Positions 13,841 to 27,360 of a DNA stretch of 64,000 bases are shown here, in pieces. The notes beneath the pieces were generated by a model. That model did no database searches. It had not been told where the DNA came from and saw nothing but the letters and a program-made list of their open reading frames with translations. The translations under genes and the position numbers were made by a program. Each line of letters begins with the position of its first letter. Position 1 is the first letter of the stretch. Origin of the DNA: Rhynochetos jubatus (taxonomy: Eukaryota > Chordata > Aves > Eurypygiformes > Rhynochetidae); the NCBI GenBank assembly GCA_027574665.1, contig CM050673.1, forward strand, positions 10,241,425 to 10,305,424, given 5' to 3'.

Positions 13841-15415
13841 AGCTGTCATGGCCAGAACGCAGGAAGGGCGTGGCCGGAAACCGCGACCTGCCATTCTTAG
13901 GGTTAGGGCTAGGGTTAGCGTCTGGAGAACGAGAAAGCGCCAAGGTCCAGGGATAGTTGGGATTGCAAAGGCCTGCCAAGAGCAGCACGACACTGCACTG
14001 ACATTGCTCCTACCGCAGCTGTCATGGCCAGAACACAGGTGGGGTGTGGCCGGAAACCGTGACCTGCCATTCTTAGGGTTAGGGCTAGGGTTAGCGTCTG
14101 GAGAACGAGAAAGCGCCCAGGTCCAGGGATAGTTGGGATTGCAAAGGCCTTCCTAGAGCTGCACGACACTGCACTGACATTGCTCCTACCGCAGCTGTCA
14201 TGGCCAGAATGCGGGATGGGCGTGGCCGGAAACCGCGACCTGCCATTCTTAGGGTTAGGGCTAGGGTTAGCGTCTGGAGAACGAGAAAGCGCCCAGGTCC
14301 AGTGATAGTTGGGATTGCAAAGGCCTTCCTAGAGCTGCACGACACTGCACTGACATTGCTCCTACCGCAGCTGTCATGGCCAGAACGCAGGGGGGGCGTG
14401 GCCGGAAACCGCGACCTGCCATTCTTAGGGTTAGGGCTAGGGTTAGCGTCTGGAGAACGAGAAAGCGCCCAGGTCCAGGGATAGTTGGGATTGCAAAGGC
14501 CTTCCTAGAGCTGCACGACACTGCACTGACATTGCTCCTACCGCAGCTGTCATGGCCAGAACGCAGGAAGGGCGTGGCCGGAAACCGCGACCTGCCATTC
14601 TTAGGGTTAGGGCTAGGGTTAGCGTATGGAGAACGAGAAAGCGCCCAGGTCCAGGGATAGTTGGGATTGCAAAGGCCTTCCTAGAGCTGCACGACACTGC
14701 ACTGACATTGCTCCTACCGCAGCTGTCATGGCCAGAACGCAGGGGGGGCGTGGCCGGAAACCGCGACCTGCCATTCTTAGGGTTAGGGCTAGGGTTAGCG
14801 TCTGGAGAACGAGAAAGCGCCCAGGTCCAGGGATAGTTGGGATTGCAAAGGCCTTCCTAGAGCTGCACGACACTGCACTGACATTGCTCCTACCGCAGCT
14901 GTCATGGCCAGAACGCAGGGGGGGCGTGGCCGGAAACCGCGACCTGCCATTCTTAGGGTTAGGGCTAGGGTTAGCGTCTGGAGAACGAGAAAGCGCCAAG
15001 GTCCAGGGATAGTTGGCATTGCAAAGGCCTGCCAAGAGCTGCACGACACTGCACTGACATTGCTCCTACCGCAGCTGTCATGGCCAGAACGCAGGGGGCG
15101 TGGCCGGAAACAGCGACCTGCCATTATTAGGGTTAGGGCTAGGGTTAGTGTCTGGAGAACGAGAAAGCGCCCAGGTCCAGGGATAGTTGGCATTGCAAAG
15201 GCCTGCCAAGAGCAGCACGACACTGCACTGACATTGCTCCTACCGCAGCTGTCATGGCCAGAACGCAGGTGGGGCGTGGCCAGAAACCGCGACCTGCCAT
15301 TCTTAGGGTTAGGGCTAGGGTTAGCGTCTGGAGAACGAGAAAGCGCCAAGGTCCAGGGATAGTTGGGATTGCAAAGGCCTGCCAAGAGCAGCACGACACT
15401 GCACTGACATTGCTC
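13841..15415. repeat. Class A satellite block 2
   Basis: The block opens with the GCAGGAAGGGCGTGG monomer near 13,859 and closes at the CTACTGCAGCTG monomer near 15,416. Its right part is collinear with block 1 at an offset of 8,073 bp (5,775-7,700 against 13,848-15,773). That includes a short 174-bp unit near 15,090 that matches the one near 7,018. Confidence 0.65.
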
Positions 15416-17350
15416 CTACTGCAGCTGTCATGGCCAGAACGCAGGGGGGCGTGGCCGGAAACCGCGACCTGCCATTCTTAGGGTTAGGGCTAGGGTTAGA
15501 GTCTGGAGAACGAGAAAGCACGCAGGTCCAGGGATAGTTGGGATTGCAAAGGCCTGCAAAGAGCTGCACGACACTGCACTGACATTGCTCCAACCACAGC
15601 TGTCATGGCCAGAATGTAGGGGGGGCGTGGCCGGAAACTTCCACCTGCCATTCTTAGGGTTAGGGCTAGGGTTAGCGTCTGGAGAACGAGAAAGCCCCCA
15701 GATCCAGGGTTAGTTGGGATTGCAAAGGCCTGCAAGAGCAGCACGACGCTGCACTGTCATTGCTCCTACATCAGATGTCATAGCCAGAACGCAGGGGGGG
15801 CGTGGCCGGAAACCGCGACCTGCCATTCTTAGGGTTAGGGCTAGGGTTAGCGTCTGGAGAACGAGAAAGCGCCCAGGTCCAGGGATATTTGGGATTGCAA
15901 AGGCCTGCCAAGAGCTGCACGACACTGCACTGACATTGCTCCTACCGCAGCTGTCATGGCCAGAACGCAGGGGGGGCGTGGCCGGAAACCTCCACCTGCC
16001 ATTCTTAGGGTTAGGGTTAGCGTCTGGAGAACGAGAAAGCCCCCAGGTCCAGGGTTAGTTGGGATTGCAAAGGCCTGCCAAGAACAGCACGACACAGCAC
16101 TGACATTGCTCCTACCGCTGCTGTCATAGCCAGAACGCAGGGGGGGTGTGGCCGGAAACCGCGACCTGCCATTATTAGGGTTAGGGCTAGGGTTAGCGTC
16201 TGGAGAACGAGAAAGCGCCCAGGTCCAGGGATAGTTGGGATTGCAAAGGCCTGCCAAGAGCAGCACGACACTGCACTGACATTGCTCCTACCTCAGCTGT
16301 CATAGCCAGAACGCAGGGGAGGCGTGGCCGGAAACCGCGACCTGCCATTCTTAGGGTTAGGGCTAGGGTTAGCGTCTGGAGAACGAGAAAGCGCCCAGGT
16401 CCAGGGATAGTTGGGATTGCAAAGGCGTGCCAAGAGCAGCACGACACTGCACTGACATTGCTCCTACCTCAGATGACATAGCCAGAACGCAGGGGGGGTG
16501 TGGCCGGAAACCGCGACCTGCCATTCTTAGGGTTAGGGCTAGGGTTAGCGTCTGGAGAACGAGAAAGCGCCCAGGTCCAGGGATAGTTGGGATTGCAAAG
16601 GCCTGCCAAGAACAGCACGACACTGCATTGACATTGCTCCTACCGCAGGTGTCATGGCCAGAAAGCAGGGGGGGCGTGGCCGGAAACCGCGACCTGCCAT
16701 TATTAGGCTTAGGGCTAGGGTTAGCGTCTGGAGAATGAGAAAGCCCCCAGGTGTAGGGATAGTTGGGATTGCAAAGGCCTGCAAAGAGCTGCACGTCACT
16801 GCACTGGCATTGCTCCTACATCAGCTGTCATAGCCAGAACGCAGGGGGGGCGTGGCCGGAAACCGCGACCTGCCATTCTTAGGGTTAGGGCTAGGTTTAG
16901 CGTCTGGAGAACGAGAAAGCACCCAGGTCCAGGGTTAGTTGGGATTGCAAAGGCCTGCCAAGAGCAGCACGACGCTGCACTGACATTGCTCCTAACGCAG
17001 CTCTCATGGCCAGAGCGCAGGGGGGGTGTTGTCGGAAACCGCGACCTGCCATTCTTAGGGTTAGGGCTAGGGTTAGCGTCTGGAGAACGAGAAAGCGCTC
17101 AGGTCCAGGGATAGTTGGGATTGCAAAGGGCTGCCAAGAGCAGCACGACACTGCACTGACATTGCTCCTACCTCAGCTGTCATAGCCAGAATGCGGGATG
17201 GGCGTGGCCGGAAACCGCGACCTGCCATTCTTAGGGTTAGGGCTAGGGTTAGTGTCTGGAGAACGAGAAAGCCCCCAGGTCCAGGGATAGTTGGGATTGC
17301 AAAGGCCTGCCAAGAGCAGCACGACACTGCACTGACATTGCTCCTACCGC
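15416..17350. repeat. Class B satellite block 2 (short)
   Basis: This is a short B block that begins with the same A-to-B junction monomer as block 1 and ends with the GCGCTCAGG/GCGGGATGGG pair (17,095 and 17,193). It is about 4.5 kb shorter than B block 1, so most of the B interval was lost or was never copied here. Confidence 0.6.
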
Positions 17351-20300
17351 AGCTGTCATGGCCAGAACGCAGGAAGGGCGTGGCCGGAAACCGCGACCTG
17401 CCATTCTTAGGGTTAGGGCTAGGGTTAGCGTCTGGAGAACGAGAAAGCGCCCAGGTCCAGGGATAGTTGGGATTGCAAAGGCCTGCCAAGAGCAGGACGA
17501 CACTGCACTGACATTGCTCCTACCGCAGCTGTCATGGCCAGAACGCAGGGGGGGCGTGGCCGGAAACCGCAAACTGCCATTCTTAGGGTTAGGGCTAGGG
17601 TTAGCGTCTGGAGAACGAGAAAGCGCCCAGGTCCAGGGATAGTTGGGATTGCAAAGGCCTGCCAAGAGCAGCACGACACTGCACTGACATTGCTCCTACC
17701 GCAGCTGTCATGGCCAGAACGCAGGGGGGGCGTGGCCGGAAACCGCGACCTGCCATTCTTAGGGTTAGGGCTAGGGTTAGCGTCTGGAGAACGAGAAAGC
17801 ACCCAGGTCCAGGGATAGTTGGGATTGCAAAGGCCTGCCAAGATTTGCACGACACTGCACTGACATTGCTCCTACCGCAGCTGTCATGGCCAGAACACAG
17901 GTGGGGTGTGGCCGGAAACCGCGACCTGCCATTCTTAGGGTTAGGGCTAGGGTTAGCGTCTGGAGAACGAGAAAGCGCCCAGGTCCAGGGATAGTTGGGA
18001 TTGCAAAGGCCTGCCAAGAGCAGCACGACACTGCACTGACATTGCTCCTACCGCAGCTGTCATGGCCAGAACGCAGGGGGGGCGTGGCCGGAAACCGCGA
18101 CCTGCCATTCTTAGGGTTAGGGCTAGGGTTAGCGTCTGGAGAACGAGAAAGCGCCCAGGTCCAGTGATAGTTGGGATTGCAAAGGCCTTCCTAGAGCTGC
18201 ACGACACTGCACTGACATTGCTCCTACCGCAGCTGTCATGGCCAGAACGCAGGGGGGGCGTGGCCGGAAACCGCGACCTGCCATTCTTAGGGTTAGGGCT
18301 AGGGTTAGCGTCTGGAGAACGAGAAAGCGCCCAGGTCCAGGGATAGTTGGGATTGCAAAGGCCTTCCTAGAGCTGCACGACACTGCACTGACATTGCTCC
18401 TACCGCAGCTGTCATGGCCAGAACGCAGGGGGGGCGTGGCCGGAAACCGCGACCTGCCATTCTTAGGGTTAGGGCTAGGGTTAGCGTCTGGAGAACGAGA
18501 AAGCGCCCAGGTCCAGGGATAGTTGGGATTGCAAAGGCCTGCCAAGAGCTGCACGACACTGCACTGACATTGCTCCTACCGCAGCTGTCATGGCCAGAAC
18601 GCAGGGGGCGTGGCCGGAAACAGCGACCTGCCATTATTAGGGTTAGGGCTAGGGTTAGTGTCTGGAGAACGAGAAAGCGCCCAGGTCCAGGGATAGTTGG
18701 CATTGCAAAGGCCTGCCAAGAGCAGCACGACACTGCACTGACATTGCTCCTACCGCAGCTGTCATGGCCAGAACGCAGGTGGGGCGTGGCCAGAAACCGC
18801 GACCTGCCATTCTTAGGGTTAGGGCTAGGGTTAGCGTCTGGAGAACGAGAAAGCGCCAAGGTCCAGGGATAGTTGGGATTGCAAAGGCCTGCCAAGAGCA
18901 GCACGACACTGCACTGACATTGCTCCTACCGCAGCTGTCATGGCCAGAACACAGGTGGGGTGTGGCCGGAAACCGTGACCTGCCATTCTTAGGGTTAGGG
19001 CTAGGGTTAGCGTCTGGAGAACGAGAAAGCGCCCAGGTCCAGGGATAGTTGGGATTGCAAAGGCCTTCCTAGAGCTGCACGACACTGCACTGACATTGCT
19101 CCTACCGCAGCTGTCATGGCCAGAATGCGGGATGGGCGTGGCCGGAAACCGCGACCTGCCATTCTTAGGGTTAGGGCTAGGGTTAGCGTCTGGAGAACGA
19201 GAAAGCGCCCAGGTCCAGTGATAGTTGGGATTGCAAAGGCCTTCCTAGAGCTGCACGACACTGCACTGACATTGCTCCTACCGCAGCTGTCATGGCCAGA
19301 ACGCAGGGGGGGCGTGGCCGGAAACCGCGACCTGCCATTCTTAGGGTTAGGGCTAGGGTTAGCGTCTGGAGAACGAGAAAGCGCCCAGGTCCAGGGATAG
19401 TTGGGATTGCAAAGGCCTTCCTAGAGCTGCACGACACTGCACTGACATTGCTCCTACCGCAGCTGTCATGGCCAGAACGCAGGAAGGGCGTGGCCGGAAA
19501 CCGCGACCTGCCATTCTTAGGGTTAGGGCTAGGGTTAGCGTATGGAGAACGAGAAAGCGCCCAGGTCCAGGGATAGTTGGGATTGCAAAGGCCTGCCAAG
19601 AGCAGCACGACACTGCACTGACATTGCTCCTACCGCAGCTGTCATGGCCAGAACACAGGTGGGGTGTGGCCGGAAACCGCAACCTGCCATTCTTAGGGTT
19701 AGGGCTAGGGTTAGCGTCTGGAGAACGAGAAAGCGCCCAGGTCCAGGGATAGTTGGGATTGCAAAGGCCTGCCAAGAGCAGCACGACACTGCACTGACAT
19801 TGCTCCTACCGCAGCTGTCATGGCCAGAACGCGGGGTGGCGTGGCCGGAAACCGCGACCTGCCATTCTTAGGGTTAGGGCTAGGGTTAGCGTCTGGAGAA
19901 CGAGAAAGCGCCCAGGTCCAGTGATAGTTGGGATTGCAAAGGCCTTCCTAGAGCTGCACGACACTGCACTGACATTGCTCCTACCGCAGCTGTCATGGCC
20001 AGAACGCAGGGGGGGCGTGGCCGGAAACCGCGACCTGCCATTCTTAGGGTTAGGGCTAGGGTTAGCGTCTGGAGAACGAGAAAGCGCCCAGGTCCAGGGA
20101 TAGTTGGGATTGCAAAGGCCTTCCTAGAGCTGCACGACACTGCACTGACATTGCTCCTACCGCAGCTGTCATGGCCAGAACGCAGGGGGGGCGTGGCCGG
20201 AAACCGCGACCTGCCATTCTTAGGGTTAGGGCTAGGGTTAGCGTCTGGAGAACGAGAAAGCGCCAAGGTCCAGGGATAGTTGGCATTGCAAAGGCCTGCC

Positions 20301-20682
20301 AAGAGCTGCACGACACTGCACTGACATTGCTCCTACCGCAGCTGTCATGGCCAGAACGCAGGGGGCGTGGCCGGAAACAGCGACCTGCCATTATTAGGGT
20401 TAGGGCTAGGGTTAGTGTCTGGAGAACGAGAAAGCGCCCAGGTCCAGGGATAGTTGGCATTGCAAAGGCCTGCCAAGAGCAGCACGACACTGCACTGACA
20501 TTGCTCCTACCGCAGCTGTCATGGCCAGAACGCAGGTGGGGCGTGGCCAGAAACCGCGACCTGCCATTCTTAGGGTTAGGGCTAGGGTTAGCGTCTGGAG
20601 AACGAGAAAGCGCCAAGGTCCAGGGATAGTTGGGATTGCAAAGGCCTGCCAAGAGCAGCACGACACTGCACTGACATTGCTC
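17351..20682. repeat. Class A satellite block 3, internally duplicated
   Basis: The block opens with GCAGGAAGGGCGTGG near 17,369. It contains two copies of the 174-bp-unit segment (near 18,600 and 20,357) that are 1,757 bp apart, about ten monomers. That indicates a local ten-monomer duplication inside the block. It ends at the recurrent CTACTGCAGCTG junction near 20,683. Confidence 0.6.
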
Positions 20683-23600
20683 CTACTGCAGCTGTCATGG
20701 CCAGAACGCAGGGGGGCGTGGCCGGAAACCGCGACCTGCCATTCTTAGGGTTAGGGCTAGGGTTAGAGTCTGGAGAACGAGAAAGCACGCAGGTCCAGGG
20801 ATAGTTGGGATTGCAAAGGCCTGCAAAGAGCTGCACGACACTGCACTGACATTGCTCCAACCACAGCTGTCATGGCCAGAATGTAGGGGGGGCGTGGCCG
20901 GAAACTTCCACCTGCCATTCTTAGGGTTAGGGCTAGGGTTAGCGTCTGGAGAACGAGAAAGCCCCCAGATCCAGGGTTAGTTGGGATTGCAAAGGCCTGC
21001 AAGAGCAGCACGACGCTGCACTGTCATTGCTCCTACATCAGATGTCATAGCCAGAACGCAGGGGGGGCGTGGCCGGAAACCGCGACCTGCCATTCTTAGG
21101 GTTAGGGCTAGGGTTAGCGTCTGGAGAACGAGAAAGCGCCCAGGTCCAGGGATAGTTGGGATTGCAAAGGCCTGCCAAGAGCTGCACGACACTGCACTGA
21201 CATTGCTCCTACCGCAGCTGTCATGGCCAGAACGCAGGGGGGGCGTGGCCGGAAACCTCCACCTGCCATTCTTAGGGTTAGGGTTAGCGTCTGGAGAACG
21301 AGAAAGCCCCCAGGTCCAGGGTTAGTTGGGATTGCAAAGGCCTGCCAAGAACAGCACGACACAGCACTGACATTGCTCCTACCGCTGCTGTCATAGCCAG
21401 AACGCAGGGGGGGTGTGGCCGGAAACCGCGACCTGCCATTATTAGGGTTAGGGCTAGGGTTAGCGTCTGGAGAACGAGAAAGCGCCCAGGTCCAGGGATA
21501 GTTGGGATTGCAAAGGCCTGCCAAGAGCAGCACGACACTGCACTGACATTGCTCCTACCTCAGCTGTCATAGCCAGAACGCAGGGGAGGCGTGGCCGGAA
21601 ACCGCGACCTGCCATTCTTAGGGTTAGGGCTAGGGTTAGCGTCTGGAGAACGAGAAAGCGCCCAGGTCCAGGGATAGTTGGGATTGCAAAGGCGTGCCAA
21701 GAGCAGCACGACACTGCACTGACATTGCTCCTACCTCAGATGACATAGCCAGAACGCAGGGGGGGCGTGGCCGGAAACCGCGACCTGCCATTCTTAGGGT
21801 TAGGGCTAGGGTTAGCGTCTGGAGAACGAGAAAGCGCCCAGGTCCAGGGATAGTTGGGATTGCAAAGGCCTGCCAAGAACAGCACGACACTGCATTGACA
21901 TTGCTCCTACCGCAGGTGTCATGGCCAGAAAGCAGGGGGGGCGTGGCCGGAAACCGCGACCTGCCATTATTAGGCTTAGGGCTAGGGTTAGCGTCTGGAG
22001 AATGAGAAAGCCCCCAGGTGTAGGGATAGTTGGGATTGCAAAGGCCTGCAAAGAGCTGCACGTCACTGCACTGGCATTGCTCCTACATCAGCTGTCATAG
22101 CCAGAACGCAGGGGGGGCGTGGCCGGAAACCGCGACCTGCCATTCTTAGGGTTAGGGCTAGGTTTAGCGTCTGGAGAACGAGAAAGCACCCAGGTCCAGG
22201 GTTAGTTGGGATTGCAAAGGCCTGCCAAGAGCAGCACGACGCTGCACTGACATTGCTCCTAACGCAGCTGTCATAGCCAGAACGCATGGGGGCGTGGCCG
22301 GAAACCGCGACCTGCCATTCTTAGGGTTAGGGCTAGGGTTAGCTTCTGGAGAACGAGAAAGCGCCCAGGTCCAGGGATAGTTGGGATTGCAAAGGCCTGC
22401 CAAGAGCAGCACGACGCTGCACTGACATTGCTCCTAACGCAGCTGTCATAGCCAGAACCCAGGGGGGGGCGTGGCCGTAAACCGCGACCTGCCATTATTA
22501 GGGTTAGGGCTAGGGTTAGCTTCTGGAGAACGAGAAAGCGCCCAGGTCCAGGGATAGTTGGGATTGCAAAGGCCTGCCAAGAGCAGCACGACACTGCACT
22601 GACATTGCTCCTACCTCAGCTGTCATGGCCAGAAAGCAGTGGGGGCATGGCCGGAAACCGCGACCTGCCATTCTTAGGGCTAGGGTTAGCGTCTGGAGAA
22701 CGAGAAAGCGCCGAGGTCCAGGGACAGTTGGAATTGCAAAGGGCTGCCAAGAGCAGCACGACACTGCACTGACATTGCTCCTACGACAGCTGTCATGGCC
22801 AGAACGCAGGGGGGGCGTGGCCAGAAACCGTGACCTGCCATTATTAGGGTTAGGGCTAGGGTTAGCATCTGGAGAACGAGAAAGCGCCCAGGTCCAGGAA
22901 TAATTGGGATTGCAAAGGCCTGCCAAGAGCAGCACGATACTGCACTGCCATTGCTCCTAACGCAGCTGTCATGGCCAGAACGCAGGGGGGGCGTGGCAGT
23001 AAACCACGCCCAGCCATTCTTAGGGTTAGGGCTAGGGTTAGCTTCTGGAAAACAAGAAAGCCCCCAGGTCCAGGGATATTTGGGATTACAAAGGCCTGCC
23101 AAGAGCAGCACGACACTGCACTGACATTGCTCCTACCGCAGCTGTCATGGCCAGAACGCAGGGAGGGCGTGGCCATAAAACCCGACCTGCCATTATTAGG
23201 GTTAGGGCTAGGGTTAGCGTCTGGAGAACGAGAAAGCGCCCAGGTCCAGGGATAGTTGGGATTGCAAAGGCCTGCCAAGAGCAGCACGACACTGCACTGC
23301 CATTGCTCCTAACGCATCTGTCATGCCCAGAACGCGGGGTGGTGTGGCTGGAAACCGCGACCTGCCATTCGTAGGGTTAGGGCTAGGGTTAGCATCTGGA
23401 GAACGAGAAAGCGCGCAGGTCCAGGGATAGTTGGGATTGCAAAGGCCTGCCAAGAGCAGCACGACAATGCACTGACATTGCTCCTACCTCAGCTGTCATA
23501 GCCAGAATGTGGGATGGGCGTGACCGGAAACCACGACCTGCCATTCTTAGGGTTAGGGCTAGGGTTAGCGTCTGGAGAACGAGAAAGCGCCCAGGTCCAG

Positions 23601-26600
23601 GGATAGTTGGGATTGCAAAGGCCTGCCAAGAGCAGCACGACACTGCACTGCCATTGCTCCTAACGCAGCACTCATGGCCAGAAAGCAGTGGGGGCATGGC
23701 CGGAAACCGCGACCTGCCATTCTTAGGGTTAGGGCTAGGGTTAGCGTCTGGAGAACGAGAAAGCGCGCAGGTCCAGGGATAGTTGGGATTGCAAAGGCCT
23801 GCCAAGAGCAGCACGACACTGCACTGACATTGCTCCTACCGCAGCTGTCATGGCCAGAACGCAGGGGGAGCGTGGCATTAAACCGCGCCCTGCCATTATT
23901 AGGGTTAGGGCTAGGGTTAGCGTCTGGGGAACGAGAAAGCGCCCAGGTCCAGGGATAGTTGGGATTGCAAAGGCCTGCCAAGAGCAGCACGACACTGCAC
24001 TGACATTGCTCCTACCTCAGATGACATAGCCAGAACGCAGGGGGGGCGTGGCCGGAAACCGAGACCTGCCATTATTAGGGTTAGGGCTAGGGTTAGCGTC
24101 TGGAGAACGAGAAAGCCCCCAGGTGTAGGGATAGTTGGGATTGCAAAGGCCTGCCAAGAGCAGCACGACACTGCACTGCCATTTCTCCTACCGCAGCTGT
24201 CATAGCAAGAAGACGGGCGTGGCGTGGCCGTAAAACGCGACCTGCCATTCTTAGGGTTAGGGCTAGGGTTAGCGTCTGGAGAACGAGAAAGCGCCCAGGT
24301 CCAGGGATAGTTGGGATTGGAAAGGCCTGCCAAGAGCAGCACGACACTGCACTGACATTATTCCTACCGCAGCTGTCATGGCCAGAACGCAGGGGGGGCG
24401 TGGCCGTAAACCGCGACCTGCCATTCTTAGGGTTAGGGCTAGGGTTAGCGTCTGGAGAACGAGAAAGCGCCCAGGTCCAGGGATAGTTGGCATTGCAAAG
24501 GCCTGCCAAGAGCAGCACGACACTGCACTTACATTGCTCCTACCTCAGATGTCATAGCAGAATGTGGGATGGGCGTGGCCGGAAAACGCGACCTGCCATT
24601 CTTAGGGTTAGGGCTAGGGTTAGCGTCTGGAGAACGAGAAAGCCCCCAGGTCCAAGGATAGTTGGGATTGCAAAGGCCTGCCAAGAGCAGCACGACATTG
24701 CACTGACATTGCTCCTACCTCAGCTGTCATGGACAGAACGCAGGGGGGGCGTGGCATTAAACCGCGACCTGCCATTCTTAGGGTTAGGGCTAGGGTTAGC
24801 TTCTGGAGAACGAGAAAGCGCCCAGGTCCAGGGATAGTTGGGATTGCAAAGGCCTGCCAAGAGCAGCACCACACTGCACTGACATTGCTCCTACCGCAGC
24901 TGTCATGGCCAGAACGCAGGGGGGGTGTTGTCGGAAACCGCGACCTGCCATTCTTAGGGTTAGGGCTAGGGTTAGCGTCTGGAGAACGAGAAAGCGCCCA
25001 GGTCCAGGGATAGTTGGGATTGCAAAGGCCTGCCAAGAGCAGCACGACACTGCACTGACATTGCTCCTACCTCAGCTGTCATGCCCAGAACGCGGGGTGC
25101 TGTGGCTGGAAACCCTGACCTGACATTGTTAGGGTTAGGGCTAGGGTTAGCTTCTGGAGAACGAGAAAGCGCCCAGGTCCAGGGATAGTTGGGATTGCAA
25201 AGGCCTGCCAAGAGCAGCACGACACTGCACTGTCATTGCTCCTACCTCAGCTGTCAGAGCCAGAATGCGGGATGGGCGTGGCCGGAAACCGCGACCTGCC
25301 ATTCTTAGGGTTAGGGCTAGGGTTAGCGTCTGGAGAACGAGAAAGCGCCCAGGTCCAGGGATAGTTGGGATTGCAAAGGCCTGCCAAGAGCAGCACGACA
25401 CTGCACTGACATTGCTCCTACCTCAGCTGTCATGGCCAGAATGCAGGGGGGGCGTGACGGGAAACCGCGACCTGCCATTCTTAGGGTTAGGGCTAGGGTT
25501 AGCGTCTGGAGAACGAGAAAGCGCCCAGGTCCAGGGATAGTTGGGATTGCAAAGGCCTGCCAAGAGCAGCACGACACTGCACTGACATTGCTCCTACCGC
25601 AGCTGTCATGGCCAGAGCGCAGGGGGGGTGTTGTCGGAAACCGCGACCTGCCATTCTTAGGGTTAGGGCTAGGGTTAGAGTCTAGAGAACGAGAAAGCGC
25701 CCAGGTCCAGGGATAGTTGGGATTGCAAAGGCCTGCCAAGAGCAGCACGACACTGCACTGACATTGCTCCTACCTCAGCTCTCATAGCCAGAACGCAGGG
25801 GGGGCGTGGCCGGAAACCGTGACCTGCCATTCTTAGGGTTAGGGCTAGGGTTAGCGTCTGGAGAACGAGAAAGCGCCCAGGTCCAGGGATACTTGGGATT
25901 GCAAAGGGCTGCCAAGAGCAGCACGACACTGCACTGCCATTGCTCCTACCTCAGATGTCATAGCAGAATGTGGGATGGGCGTGGCCGGAAAACGCGACCG
26001 GCCATTCTTAGGGTTAGGGCTAGGGTTAGCGTCTGGAGAACGAGAAAGCCCCCAGGTCCAAGGATAGTTGGGATTGCAAAGGCCTGCCAAGAGCAGCACG
26101 ACATTGCACTGACATTGCTCCTACCTCAGCTGTCATGGACAGAACGCGGGGGGGCGTGGCCATAAACCGCGACCTGCCATTCTTAGGGTTAGGGCTAGGG
26201 TTAGCGTCTGGAGAACGAGAAAGCGCCCAGGTCCAGGGATAGTTGGGATTGCAAAGGCCTGCCAAGAGCAGCACCACACTGCACTGACATTGCTCCTACC
26301 TCAGCTGTCATGGCCAGAATGCAGGGGGGGCGTGACGGGAAACCGCGACCTGCCATTCTTAGGGTTAGGGCTAGGGTTAGTGCCTGGAGAACGAGAAAGC
26401 GCCCAGGTCCAGGGATAGTTGGGATTGCAAAGGCCTGCCAAGAGCAGCACCACACTGCACTGACATTGCTCCTACCACAGCTGTAATGGCCAGAGCGCAG
26501 GGGGGGTGTTTTCGGAAACCGCGACCTGCCATTCTTAGGGTTAGGGCTAGGGTTAGCGTCTGGAGAACGAGAAAGCGCCCAGGTCCAGGGATAGTTGGGA

Positions 26601-27360
26601 TTGCAAAGGGCTGCCAAGAGCAGCACGACACTGCACTGACATTGCTCCTACCCCTGCTGTCATAGCCAGAACGCAGGGGGGGCGTGGCCGGAAACCGTGA
26701 CCTGCCATTCTTAGGGTTAGGGCTACGGTTAGCGTCTGGAGAACGAGAAAGCGCCCAGGTCCAGGGACAGTTGGGATTGCAAAGGCCTGCCAAGAGCAGC
26801 ACGACACTGCACTGCCATTGCTCCTACCACAGCTGTCATGGCCAGAACGCAGGGGGGGCGTGGCCGTAAACCACGACCTGCCATTCTTAGGGTTAGGGCT
26901 AGGGTTAGCGTCTGGAGAATGAGAAAGCCCCCAGGTCCACGGATAGTTGGGATCGCAAAGGGCTGCCAAGAGCAGCACGACACTGCACTGACATTGCTCC
27001 TACCCCTGCTGTCATGGCCAGAACGCAGGGGGGGCGTGGCCAGACACCGCGACCTGCCATTCTTAGGGTTAGGGCTAGGGTTAGCGTCTGGAGAACGAGA
27101 AAGCGCCCAGGTCCAGGGATAGTTGGGATTGCAAAGGCCTGCCAAGAGCAGCGCGACACTGCACTGACATTGCTCCTACCGCAGCTGTCATGCCCAGAAC
27201 GCGGGGTGGCGTGGCCGGAAACCGCGACCTGCCATTCTTAGGGTTAGGGCTAGGGTTAGCGTCTGGAGAACGAGAAAGCCCCCAGGTCCAGGGATAGTTG
27301 GGATTGCAAAGGCCTGCCAAGAGCAGCACGACACTGCACTGACATTGCTCCTACCGCAGC
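20683..27360. repeat. Class B satellite block 3
   Basis: The left part (20,683 to about 22,267) repeats 15,416 to about 17,000 at an offset of 5,267 bp. From about 22,970 to 26,850 the sequence repeats 9,100 to 12,980 at an offset of 13,870 bp (13,869 toward the right), including the GCAAGAAGACGGGCG monomer at 24,205. The block is therefore a splice of two earlier B blocks. Confidence 0.65.
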